From NCBI GenBank assembly GCA_040954595.2, contig CM082580.2, positions 9,052,001 to 9,116,000 of the forward strand: DNA of 64,000 nucleotides, read 5' to 3'. Positions 24,954 to 34,720 of the stretch are shown here, piece after piece (position 1 is the first letter of the stretch; each line of letters opens with the position of its first letter). Under the pieces are notes generated by a model, which ran no database searches, was not told the DNA's origin, and saw only the letters and a program-made list of their open reading frames with translations. The translations under genes and the position numbers were made by a program. This DNA is from Balanoglossus misakiensis (lineage: Eukaryota > Hemichordata).

Positions 24954-26340
24954 AGTTCTTTTCTTTCATGGGTGACAAGGCCAGGCACTATTCATTCCTT
25001 GCTGTGTTGGTTGCCTTGATGAGTGTGGCCGGGATATCTAACCTGCAGTATCAATGGAGCATCAGGGGAGAGTACAGTAACATGCCCCAGGAGCTGCTGT
25101 TGGAATGGACCAAAGCCAACACCTCGCCAAGTAAAGTTTAATCCACATCCTCTGTCTGCGTAGAAAATAAAAAAAGGAGACGTTAGAAGTCAAACTATCT
25201 GATTTTCTGCTCACTGTGCGATCTCGCGAGATTTTGTTAGTTACTATAGCAACACACAAATTTAATTTAACTCAGAAGTATTTCAACTATCATGAATTTG
25301 CATGCTTGATTCTGTACATATTGTACAACAAAACAAATACATGTATATTGTCGTAGATAAATTACTCCGTGGGAATGAATTCCCTGTGATGCAGACGTAT
25401 ATGTATATGTGAATTTCAGATGCTGTGTTTGCGGGCTCCATGCCAACCATGGCTTCAATCAAGCTGTCCACAGAAAGAGCCATAGTCAATCACCCTCATT
25501 ATGAGAATGTCGGACTCAGGTAATGACAGTGTAGTGTGGCGCAGATCCAAGCAGCCAAATTTTGATCTGCTGTTTTGTACATGATCTGCCTTTTTTATAT
25601 GTAATTTTTTTTCATCTAAGATTGAAATCAAATTTTGGTCAGCTTGATCTGTACTATGGGAAAGAAGCGTGAAATACATGTATATTAATGTTTGCGACTA
25701 CATGTACTTGTCTAGTCAAGTGTGCACGACACAAATCTGATGTGTGGTATTGGAAAGGTTATGGCAAGTATGAGTAGCAGAAAGGGCATTCTCTGGATGA
25801 AATCTAGGGGTCGGTTGAAAGGTCATAGACTGGGGCTGATCTGCTTCTTCTTTTTCTTCTGCAGGAAGAGAACAAAACAGGTGTATGAAATTTACAGCAG
25901 GAAACCGATCTCGAGGGTGAAGACGACACTTGAGGAGATGGGCGTTAATTACGTTATCATTGAGGAATCGTGGTGTCTGAAAAGTAGAAAGTGAGTCCCT
26001 TGCCTAATCGATAGTTGTGTTGAGAGCCAAACGATCACCGGCGCCTATTCTCAGTAGGAGTTGGTTTCTTCTTCCGTGAATTTGTAGATTTCTGACAGAT
26101 GTGGAAGAATAAATATGTTTTTTGCTTCCTCTCAGAACTGGATGTTCACTTCCAGAAATCTGGGATCTGGAAGACGTTGAAAATCGAGGTAATGCCCCAG
26201 TCTGCATACAACTGAGAAAGCAACCAGAGCCCTACTTCACAAAAGTTTATGAAAATCAAGTGTACACAGTCCTGGCCGTGCAACAGGAAAAAGATCCTGT
26301 GATCAAGACTAAACCAAGAAAGAAAAACGAGAAGAAATGA
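19348..26340 (+). CDS. DPY19L1: Protein tryptophan C-mannosyltransferase DPY19L1
   Basis: ER multi-pass enzyme that attaches mannose to Trp in WxxW motifs of secreted proteins. Exons: 19348-19537, 19649-19673, 20374-20461, 20665-20802, 21081-21201, 21452-21603, 22006-22097, 22279-22378, 22685-22762, 22865-22951, 23070-23126, 23400-23480, 23622-23723, 23841-23912, 24108-24208, 24327-24354, 24572-24691, 24956-25130, 25420-25519, 25865-25990, 26136-26340. All phases agree; 745 residues. Family blocks in order: [17 protein letters not shown] (first lumenal loop, carrying the acidic catalytic motif), [93 protein letters not shown]-like VNHPHYEN, and [20 protein letters not shown]. The N-terminal 60 residues are His/Gln/Lys-rich and cytosolic. 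Complete and intact. Confidence 0.97.
19746..19783. repeat. GAT/ATC trinucleotide palindrome
   Basis: About eight GAT units followed directly by about five complementary ATC units, so the repeat can fold on itself. It lies in intron 2 of DPY19L1. Its translation is poly-His or poly-Met and is not a gene. Confidence 0.8.
24912..24953. repeat. (CT)n microsatellite used as polypyrimidine tract
   Basis: About 20 CT units run straight into the TAG acceptor of DPY19L1 exon 18 (exon starts 24956). Here the microsatellite itself forms the pyrimidine tract of a 3' splice site. Confidence 0.85.
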
Positions 26341-26394
26341 TTTTTATCTTCACATTTTCCTCTCTTAGGCCGGGGATAAATATTTTCCATTGCA

Positions 26395-26495
26395 TAAACC
26401 CTTTCACCCCCCCCCCCCCATTTCTGTCTGTAGAGGTCCAACCTTACCTTGAAAACAATAGGCTTGGACCAAGCCATGTCAGTTGAAAGGGTTAA
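26395..26495. mobile_element. piggyBac-type MITE, copy 2 (101 bp)
   Basis: Ends AAACCCTTTCAC and GAAAGGGTTAA match the family at 7759-7851, with the left TTAA mutated. The inner GAGGTCCAACC and TTGGACC motifs are kept in the same order. The left end carries an expanded C run. It lies in the 3' flank of DPY19L1. Confidence 0.65.
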
Positions 26496-27292
26496 AGCAA
26501 AATGCCAAATCAATCTGCTGAAGACTTTTTTAAAAATCCATAGTAGCGAAAAACTGACATTTCTTTTCACTAATTTTATTATTTTATTTTATATTTCAAG
26601 ATTTGCTTTTGACATCTATAATATATTTGTTCATTACTTGCCATCAGTATCAAAATCAAACCTCTTCCTTTTTATGTCTTGAATGTTTGAGACTTGGTCA
26701 AATCTGATATTACGATCTTCTGAAAGGAGAAGAATTTGCCAAATGTAAGATGTATATTTTCATAACTCGTCATTAATTGTCAGAATCCAACATTCTTGAT
26801 CAAATTTGATATTGTGTTCATACAAACAAGAATTTGCCAAACATGTATACATTAGATGTTTCCTGCATCATACAGAAGTTTTTGACCATGGGGGAAATTA
26901 CTTATATTTTATACTGTCACAACCACACAGAAGTTGTGAATGACAAATATCAATTATTTTGATGAACAAATAGAATTAACTCGGGAATTACAGAAACTAT
27001 TACTGTCTGAAGCATCTCTGCATCTTCAGGTCCTGAAAATCACTGCAAAAAATGATGCATATCTGTAGTAGTTTCAGTATACGTACATACAAAAACTTCA
27101 ATGAATTACTAAAGACAAAAGTATATCGTACTCATTCCTCAAGAGGGCGTATGAGCTTAAAGATTCGTGGATACCGGATCCGGATAAAAGTACATCTTTA
27201 TTTTTGTATAGAGGGCGCTGAGACTGCATAGAGTATTCTTGTCGGCACACATTCCATATTGTTCCAATTTGAATATGTAATGTGACTAACCC

Positions 27293-27366
27293 CTAGTCTC
27301 GGTTACCCAGACGTCTTTGCTTCTTCCGCTGCTCTCCAGAAAAGGCGTCTGGGTAGCTGAGACTAG
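27293..27366. repeat. Imperfect hairpin, 21-bp arms
   Basis: Arms 27293-27313 and 27346-27366 agree at 19 of 21 positions, with a 32-base loop. Both mismatches are G-T or T-G, so as RNA all 21 positions can pair. It may be a MITE or a transcribed stem-loop. Confidence 0.6.
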
Positions 27367-27677
27367 CAATCCCCTTCCAAGATCCTGAGCCATGACAAGC
27401 GTGTTTTCAAAAAGTTTGGTCATTTCAGAATTTTCAACTAAAAAGTTGAAGCGACATTTAATGAGCAATTGCATTTTTAATTGCTCCGTTTTTTCACTGG
27501 CAATCGCAATGCAGTCCCTTTTGACAGAAACATTTTGTGAAATCCAAGGATTTATGCTGAATGTACATGTGGGTACATGATGTTTAATACTGTTTTTAAT
27601 TCCATTCTTTCTCCGTTGGAATGACAAAGTTGAGTGCACTTTTGAATGTATAATTGTATTCGTTGGTAGAGTTGTGC

Positions 27678-27683
27678 AATAAA
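27678..27683 (+). terminator. Possible distal DPY19L1 polyadenylation signal
   Basis: AATAAA about 1.3 kb after the DPY19L1 stop codon. GATAAA at 26376-26381 is a nearer but weaker candidate. Confidence 0.2.
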
Positions 27684-27740
27684 CCTATGGCTCTCATTTG
27701 TTAGCACATGTTATTTGTTCAAGTGTTGACCCCCCCCCCC

Positions 27741-27767
27741 CCGGCCGTAAAAACTGAACGGTCCCTA
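27741..27767. repeat. Dispersed repeat end, copy 1
   Basis: A C run followed by GGCCGTAAAAACTGAACGGT. The same order (C-rich tract, then GGCCGTAAAAACTGAATGGT) recurs at about 34580-34720. It abuts the broken 5' end of the transporter relic. Confidence 0.5.
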
Positions 27768-27788
27768 AAATGCTTCATTTCGATTTGT

Positions 27789-27977
27789 CAACTGGAGACC
27801 GCTGCTAACGTGATGCTGCTTGTCAGCGTCCAAGTGATCACAGGATTTGTCGCCGACGTGGTTTTCTTCAACATTTTCGCCAGTTGGTTAGAATTGGTCG
27901 GTGCTGGAATTATCATCCTCAATTCTCTGGTGGTCGCATTGTCCGCCTGGAGAGACAACACCCGCTTTCGCAAATAA
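27789..27977 (+). pseudogene. 5'-truncated SLC35G-like transporter relic
   Basis: 62 codons to TAA, starting LETAANVMLLVSVQVITGFVAD and ending SAWRDNTRFRK. They match the last two membrane segments of the intact transporter at 30804-31886 (VETATNVALL...GFVADIFVF, SAWRDNTRKGEG). The intact relatives are single-exon genes of about 350 residues, and the other eight or so helices are absent upstream. The left edge coincides with a dispersed C-rich repeat. The frame is still open, so the truncation is fairly recent or the tail has been kept by chance. Confidence 0.75.
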
Positions 27978-30803
27978 GAAGCGACCAAAAGTCGTAAGGG
28001 GGGGGGGGGGGAATATTCCTTTTACTAGTATTTTATGCTGTGATTTAATTCGTTCTCCTTTACATAATTATGAAAATGTTGTTAATAAACGCCCAGCGTG
28101 GTTCAACAATGCATATACAGCCTCGTTAGTGCCTTATTGTTTTCTTACAATTCGTTCTGACTCCCCGTTGGGGAGTCGGCGCTGGGGGCCCGGGATACTG
28201 GTAGTCTGGGCCTTACCGAGTAGACGCTAGTTGATATCCCCGCTCTGTAGTGGACACAACTGAGGTGTTGCCATACTTGATTAAAAAGGGATTTGACCGA
28301 TAAAATTATCGTAAAATTATTTGGAAACAGGCTAGCGATCATCTCAAAAGTCTGAGTCCACGGATTAAAGGTGAATAATGCGTATAAAAGTAATTTGGTT
28401 TTCGAACTTTGACGCTTGAACGTCGCTTGGCAAGTTGGTTACTCGCCACTTTAAGTCGATCTACAAGTTTCACTCGTGTCTTTATGAGCTGTTTCATGTG
28501 TGTTTATAGACCCTTAGGTTTGTGGGAGAAGATGACTACGGTATATTATGTGTTAGGAGGGACCGTGCCCATATACCACACCGTCCGCCTCGCCGTTGGC
28601 CCCGCATTCCTTGTGTTGCCTTTACTGCGCATGTGCGCGCGCCCGAGGGTGGTCCTGAATAAATTTCCTGGCTCCGTGAAAACGACCAGTTGAATCTGTG
28701 CCACAACAGGTGGAAACTGAGACCCGAGCGGTCGTCATAGAATTGTTAAAAGTTGTTAACTTACTGGCTGGCACAAATCTCCATAAGAAGTCCGCGGAAA
28801 CTTGAAGTAGGGCCATCATACGTAAGTACTTCACATCATCTTTAACTTTTATAGTCGGCAGAGTTAGAATTAAATTAATAGATCTTTTTGCAGACCCATC
28901 TGACAGTTTTCGACAAAACCGTTAGCAACAGTGAGCTTCTGAAATCATGTATACTAGCGATAGCTAACACAGCGCGGGGGTTGAATCCTAAGAATGCCGG
29001 AACGTGAGATTCAGCTACCCGCACCATTGGTCACGTGATATCGGTGGTGTCGTTGTGGATCTGCCCTTCTGTCTTGCAAAAGACTCGACGAATTCCTTGA
29101 TTGGCGAAAAACCACGGAGGAACTAGTATAGCGCACGCTTTTATAGTTTTAAAATCTTCTTCCCTTCCTTTCATATTCTCGATTTCAATTGCGATTGTGC
29201 GCAGTCAGTTTTCAACGGTAAACGTTTCCATTCACGTTGAAAGTCAATTCATAGCTCGACCAGTTCCCCGTGGCCATACGATCTCACCTTAGTAATGTGC
29301 CATACAATCAATACTGGTATGTATAAAGTGAAAGGTCGGTTATAGTTGAGATTACAATTTTAGCCGTAGACGACCTTCTTGCAACAGCAGACGCATAGTT
29401 GCACATAGGCCTATACCAGCAAGGTTCGTGGATACTTAAAACATTCACATGGTAAACGACTGGAGGTTTCCGCTGTTCGACTATCATGCTCAACTGAATT
29501 TATACTACGCTAAAGGACAACATTTTTTTCTTCATCTAATTTAAAAATAAGAATAACTTTTAAGTTTCCTTAGTCTTTAAAATAAGACATTTTTTCCCAA
29601 ATAACCACTTTAGAACTCATCACTCTTGAAATCAATTGTAGAAGCGACTATTTCGCTGACTGATTCCGACACATTCAATCATCCTGCGCGCGTTGTTTTT
29701 TTCTTTTCTTGTGTCTATCCGGTAACTTTGGATCTCGCCCATGCAAGTATAGGCTTGCTCCAAGTCCATGAGCTTCATCAATTCATAATTAATACATTTC
29801 AGAAAACTGTGTTCCGAGTCCCTCTGTGTAGCGTGTGCGGAGGATTGCGTTGACGGTAATCGAAACCAAAAGCCCAGCCCTGCATTCGAAACTCGGCTCA
29901 GTACCAAAAACTCGCTCAAAGCAAGCAAAATACATGAAAAGTACTGAAAATCTTTATAAAGACAAAAAATCACCAAGCGACTAGTGGGCTAAGTGTAGTT
30001 AAAAGTCACAGTTCGACCAATTCTCAATACACACGTATTCAATAGATTTCCTGATTGAGTCGCGGACATTATCGTTTCGCTGTCACGCAGTCAATTATTA
30101 TAAATGCTGGTATATGAAGGTGGAAGATCATCTGTAAAAGAGCTTGACTCGTATAAAAGGTCAGACGTATGGTGTAATAGAGAGATTCACTTAGATATTA
30201 TTATACATTGCATATGTGTACATGGTATCCGTAATGATGCGTATCCATAATGGTGATTTCAAATTACGGTGTAATTTCACTATAATTGAATTCTGACATA
30301 ACGGCCGCTTTCTAAAAAAGTATACCAGCCTTTTTGGGGATTGCATGACTTTCTCCGATATATGTTGCTATGACGTTTTATTGAATTCTTTTGTCGAAAC
30401 GACGGCTTTGTCTGGAAAACGGTTCAGGCGCTGCTGGTGCCAGCACTTACTGACGGTCGTACGTCAGGAATGCCGGCTACTTCACGACAGCACTACTTTG
30501 AACAATTGGTCGCCTGCGTTAAGAGAAAACGGCGCAGGAAAATCCGAAAACGGGTAGTTTTTGAACTATGACCGAACGTCTGTCGGATTTGAGAACGCTA
30601 ATTCTCGTGCTGTCTTATTTTCAGGTGGTGGAGATCTTCTGAAAGGGGCAGATGGTGTGTGTGAGATGTGGGTACAATCTTCAACACTTTATCGAGCATA
30701 CCACTTCGACCATAGGCGCCTGAGATGGGAAGAGCAGCTTTATTAAAGCAAGCACACGTCCGACTTACGATATTTTATTCGGTTGACCAACCACAGCAGT
30801 GCA
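27978..30803. other. Intergenic, no gene seen
   Basis: A poly(G) run near 28000, the small hairpin at 28159, and otherwise unstructured sequence. Several open frames of 60-110 codons lack ATG starts and domains. A good splice acceptor (TTATTTTCAG ending at 30624) suggests that a 5' UTR intron of the following transporter gene ends there. Confidence 0.5.
28159..28177. repeat. Small hairpin, 8-bp arms
   Basis: GACTCCCC and GGGGAGTC with a 3-base loop. Isolated; no function inferred. Confidence 0.4.
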
Positions 30804-31886
30804 ATGGGCGGAAGAGTGAGCAGCGAAAAAGATGGGTCGGTGGAAATGACGGAGAAAGATTCGATTTTAGATAAGTACCGGAACGTTACACCCACTGCTA
30901 AACTGGAACTCGGAAATGGAGGTGAAACTGAAGAACCACGCGGTTGCTGGAAATCTATGCTTGGTGTGACGTATGCTCTCCTAAGTGGAATTCTCCTCGG
31001 TTTGTGCGATACATCGATGTTACTGGGGATCTACGGGGGAATGTCCCCCAGTCAACAAGTGATGATCAAATCAGTCATCATGATCGTTGTCATGGTGCCT
31101 CTAATGATGTATTACTCCGTCAGTATACTGAAAACGAACAGGACAGACGCACTCTTGAACGTCGTCAAGGGAACCATCGAAAATGGAGCAGACCTGGCGT
31201 TTTACTATTCGCTGTCTTACATAGGCATTGGTGACGCCACCGCAATAACGATCGGAGTCGTTCCCATCATAACGCCCATCTTGGCTTGCATGCTGTCGAC
31301 GGACGCATTCAAATTGGTCCACCTGGCCACTCTGGCGGTTAATCTGACGGGAATCCTGCTCATCTCGCAGCCGAGTTTCATTTTCGGGTCCGCGCAGCAC
31401 GGCGACATGGACGTGATCGGGTACGTTCTGGCCGTCGCCTCGGGGGCCATGCTGGCCTGCGGAGCCGTATTTACAAAAGTGATGAGTGACGACCTGTCTG
31501 TCCTGGTGATGATGATCTACAACGGCATTTGTGGCGTCGTCATGACCCTGCCGTTGACGTTCCTTCTAAGTCAAACGTCTCTGTACGCAGCCTTCGTGAA
31601 TGACCCCAAAAACGTCGCTTATTTGGTAGGAATGGTAGGGTGCTACCTGCCCCACCTGCTGACGTTCAACCTGGCCCTGCAAGTTGAGACGGCCACCAAT
31701 GTGGCGTTGCTCTTCAACATCCAGGTTGTAGTTGGTTTTGTCGCTGACATCTTTGTGTTCGACGAGAGCGCGAATTGGCTAGAACTGCTTGGGGCTGGAC
31801 TGATCTTCTTGAGTTCCGTGATAGTGTCAGTGTCAGCGTGGAGAGATAATACTCGGAAAGGAGAGGGAAACGACCAAATTCATTAA
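30804..31886 (+). CDS. SLC35G1-like EamA/DMT transporter A
   Basis: Intronless; 360 residues from the first in-frame ATG (30804). The drug/metabolite transporter fold has about ten hydrophobic segments in two EamA repeats. Repeat 1 starts at MLGVTYALLSGILLGLCD; repeat 2 starts near VIGYVLAVASGAMLACGAV. Conserved family pieces: YGGMSPSQQVM, IGIGDATAITIGV, FTKVMSDDLSVLVMMIYNG, QVETATNVALLFNIQ and GFVADIFVF. The hydrophilic N-terminal ~45 residues begin MGGRVSSEK, and the C-terminus is a short charged tail. Most similar to SLC35G1 (TMEM20); the substrate cannot be read from sequence. It forms a same-strand cluster with the gene at 33181 and the relic at 27789. Confidence 0.92.
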   Translation: MGGRVSSEKDGSVEMTEKDSILDKYRNVTPTAKLELGNGGETEEPRGCWKSMLGVTYALLSGILLGLCDTSMLLGIYGGMSPSQQVMIKSVIMIVVMVPLMMYYSVSILKTNRTDALLNVVKGTIENGADLAFYYSLSYIGIGDATAITIGVVPIITPILACMLSTDAFKLVHLATLAVNLTGILLISQPSFIFGSAQHGDMDVIGYVLAVASGAMLACGAVFTKVMSDDLSVLVMMIYNGICGVVMTLPLTFLLSQTSLYAAFVNDPKNVAYLVGMVGCYLPHLLTFNLALQVETATNVALLFNIQVVVGFVADIFVFDESANWLELLGAGLIFLSSVIVSVSAWRDNTRKGEGNDQIH

Positions 31887-33180
31887 CATAAACGACTTCT
31901 GTAAAGCAATAAGGATTCTTGTAAACACGTCTAGGCTAATGTGTCGAGGGTGTCTGCAGCAAAAGTGCACTCGTAGTATGGCACAAGACCTGTAATTCAT
32001 TTCCTATATGAAGTGTTGGGATCAATATTCATATTTTCCGACATAACGTGTCAGACACAGCTCTCTTCACGCATTCAAGTTTGGTGCGGTTTTGCTACTT
32101 TCACTTTCGCAGGTGGACTTTTCACAGTACATGCAGCTGTTGGTGCGAACGTTTTTTACTGATGCCGATGCCATTTTCCTACCTATCTGTCGCGTGTGCA
32201 ACAAATGCCATACTTGCTCATATCGTTGCTGACTGGTGCATTGGTCTTTAAAAAGCTACAGCGCCCACTAGTGTCAAGTTGTCAACATTAATCAAGCTCT
32301 TTTTGAATCAGTTTCGTTTGATTTACTGGTTTTACCTTCATTATTGTATGGAAGAAATAAAAAAAAGTTCTTTTGGGTAGATAATTGAATAGCACTGTGT
32401 TTTTTCGGTAGTTTTTTTTACCGGCATTTATGTTTTTCCCATGAGCCAACAGTAGCCATTTTGAACGTGTTATCTTATCCATCGAACAGAAGAGCGAAGA
32501 CATGTTCGGCAATGTTTTACGTTAACTGGATAGGTCCACGTGGTAATGTATGTGCATGGTTTGTACGCCATACGTTTATACGAGGAACGTACATTGAGTG
32601 TTGAGCCAGTACAGCACATTCATATCCGCATGTACATGAGGCTCGTGTTCCAGTGCGCGTGCCATGACCTTTGTACTATGCATAAATATAGTAATTTTCC
32701 TGTTGTGATGAGGGCGCCACCAAAGTTGGAATGGACATGAGCAGTCATATACACGTGGCACCCGGCTGGACCAACCTAAGTCCAGAACCAAGCATGTTAT
32801 CCGTCATCCATCAGCAGATCCCAGATTATCAGCCGATTTATCACTTTGGGATGACATTGTGACTCACTGCTAACTCACTTTGCGATGTAAATTAATGGGA
32901 AAGATGTGGGGGGAGGGGTCATGTTTTTTTTATTAATAGACTAATATATTGCAGCATTTCCCTTTTTTGCCTCGACATGTTTGTAATATTTCAACGGAGT
33001 GAAAGGAATAAAAGCTAATGATATATTGGCGCTTGAGCACAAAAGACTACATGGGGAGAGCTGGTGTTCTTTGGTCTGTAAGCTTCCAAACTAACCCGAG
33101 TGTGTTCGCTACGCATAAACTAATTTCAGAGTTCCAGTCGCCCATATCTCTACAGGGGAGAGTGGTTTTAAGTTCCTGGA
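31887..33180. other. Intergenic between transporters A and B
   Basis: 3' UTR of A and promoter/5' UTR of B. No coding region recognised; a few ACATGT-type palindromes near 32630. Confidence 0.6.
32356..32361 (+). terminator. Candidate polyadenylation signal, transporter A
   Basis: AATAAA followed by an A run, about 470 bases after the stop codon. Confidence 0.35.
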
Positions 33181-34218
33181 ATGGCAATCGGTAGGAACGC
33201 ACCGGAGCCGGTCGAGCAAGCGGAGTCCGACTGGTTGTTCAACAGCACTCAGCATGCGAATACTAGTTCCACCGAAAAACAGAAGCAACATGACGATTGT
33301 AGTGAGGAGGAAAAAGAAGGTACCTGCTGGAAAAGCGTCGTCGGGATAGCGTTAGCCTTGCTCAGTGGATGTTCCATGGCTGTATCCGATGTTTTCGCGC
33401 TCTACGGAATTCATGGTGGAATGTCACCCCCTCAGATAATGATGGCCAATTCAATTTTCTCAATAGCAGCGACTACATTGCTGTTCATCTACCGCTCAGT
33501 CAACCCCTTCCACTTAAGTCGAAGTGATACTCTATACAATATCGCCAAAGGAATCCTAGAAAATTGTGGCAGCATAACGTACAACTACGCTATTCCTTTA
33601 ATTGGGATAGGAGATGCCACAACACTGGCCCTCGGCTTAGCAAATGTTCTACTGCCGTTACTTTCGTGTGTTTTCCTTCACGAGGAATGTAAATTAATTA
33701 CCTCTGTGCCCATTGTCATCGGTGTAGCCGGTGCCGTGCTCGTGTCGCATCCACAATTTATCTTTCAATCTGTGGACCAAACGGCATCACAGACACTGGG
33801 TTATATTCTGGCAATCTGTACAGACTTTATGTACAGCATCGGAGGCTTGTTCACAAAGATGATGAGCGACGAATCGTCGGTATGGATTATTTTGTTCTAC
33901 AATGGTATCTCTGGACTGATTGTCAACATTCCATCATCGTACTTCTCCGGCCGAGCATCTCTTTACGTTCTTTTGCAAGAGAATCCTGCAAATGTCGGTT
34001 TTCTGTTGGGCGTAACAGTGACATACTCATTATACTGCTGGAGCTACAATCAGGCACTGAAGCTAGAGACTGGTGGCAAAGTAACTGTGCTCAGAAATAT
34101 TGGCATTGTAGTAACATATGCAGCTGACGTCTTCCTTTTTGGCAAAACAATAACTTGGATGGCACTTACTGGATCCTCGCTCGTTATTGTCAGTACTTTG
34201 GTAGCCTCCAAAATTTGA
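33181..34218 (+). CDS. SLC35G1-like EamA/DMT transporter B
   Basis: Intronless, 345 residues, ATG at 33181 to TGA at 34216. Same architecture as transporter A: a hydrophilic N-terminus of about 45 residues, then CWKSVVGIALALLSGCSM as first helix, YGIHGGMSPPQIMM, GIGDATTLALGL, GGLFTKMMSDESSVWIILFY and a C-terminal pair of helices. It differs clearly from A in the second half (QALKLETGGKVTVLRNIGI; VFLFGKTITW) and ends without the SAWRDNTR tail. An old tandem duplicate of A, probably functional because the frame is intact over its whole length. Substrate unknown. Confidence 0.92.
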   Translation: MAIGRNAPEPVEQAESDWLFNSTQHANTSSTEKQKQHDDCSEEEKEGTCWKSVVGIALALLSGCSMAVSDVFALYGIHGGMSPPQIMMANSIFSIAATTLLFIYRSVNPFHLSRSDTLYNIAKGILENCGSITYNYAIPLIGIGDATTLALGLANVLLPLLSCVFLHEECKLITSVPIVIGVAGAVLVSHPQFIFQSVDQTASQTLGYILAICTDFMYSIGGLFTKMMSDESSVWIILFYNGISGLIVNIPSSYFSGRASLYVLLQENPANVGFLLGVTVTYSLYCWSYNQALKLETGGKVTVLRNIGIVVTYAADVFLFGKTITWMALTGSSLVIVSTLVASKI

Positions 34219-34516
34219 GTAGCAAAGTGGAAACCGGGAGTGAAAACCTTATGACCAACTGGTATTGATGAATGCATGTTCATCAAACACATTGGGAAGT
34301 AGTTTGCAGTTTTGTATTGATGTTGAAGTTCACGCTTTTGGAAACAAAACGTGAATTGTTCTATACGACCAAAAATACTGTCAATTATTTCTGAATAATA
34401 TTACTTCGTTCTCCAGATGTGCCAGTATCTGCAGCCCACCACAGGGAGCTCTTCCTCCTTGTTTTAAGTGTTTGTTGTTATTGAACGACGTAATATTTGT
34501 TGTTATTGATTGATAT

Positions 34517-34522
34517 AATAAA
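34517..34522 (+). terminator. Candidate polyadenylation signal, transporter B
   Basis: AATAAA about 300 bases after the stop codon. Confidence 0.4.
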
Positions 34523-34579
34523 CAAAAATATGTGCGTTTAAAAATATTTGTTGTGTCATCGGTTTGCAAAATTAGGCAT

Positions 34580-34720
34580 ACGCCCCCCCCCCCCCCTTTC
34601 ACCCAGGACCAAAAAATGATTACCCCACCTTTTGGATTTCAAAATTTAAATGACACCCCCCCCTCCCCCCTTGGATTTTGCCCCCTCACCAAGGCCGTAA
34701 AAACTGAATGGTCCCTTAGT
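34580..34720. repeat. C-rich dispersed repeat, copy 2
   Basis: Two C runs (about 34582-34597 and 34658-34671), then GGCCGTAAAAACTGAATGGT at about 34694. The ending matches the sequence at 27741-27767. Both copies flank members of the transporter cluster. Confidence 0.55.
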
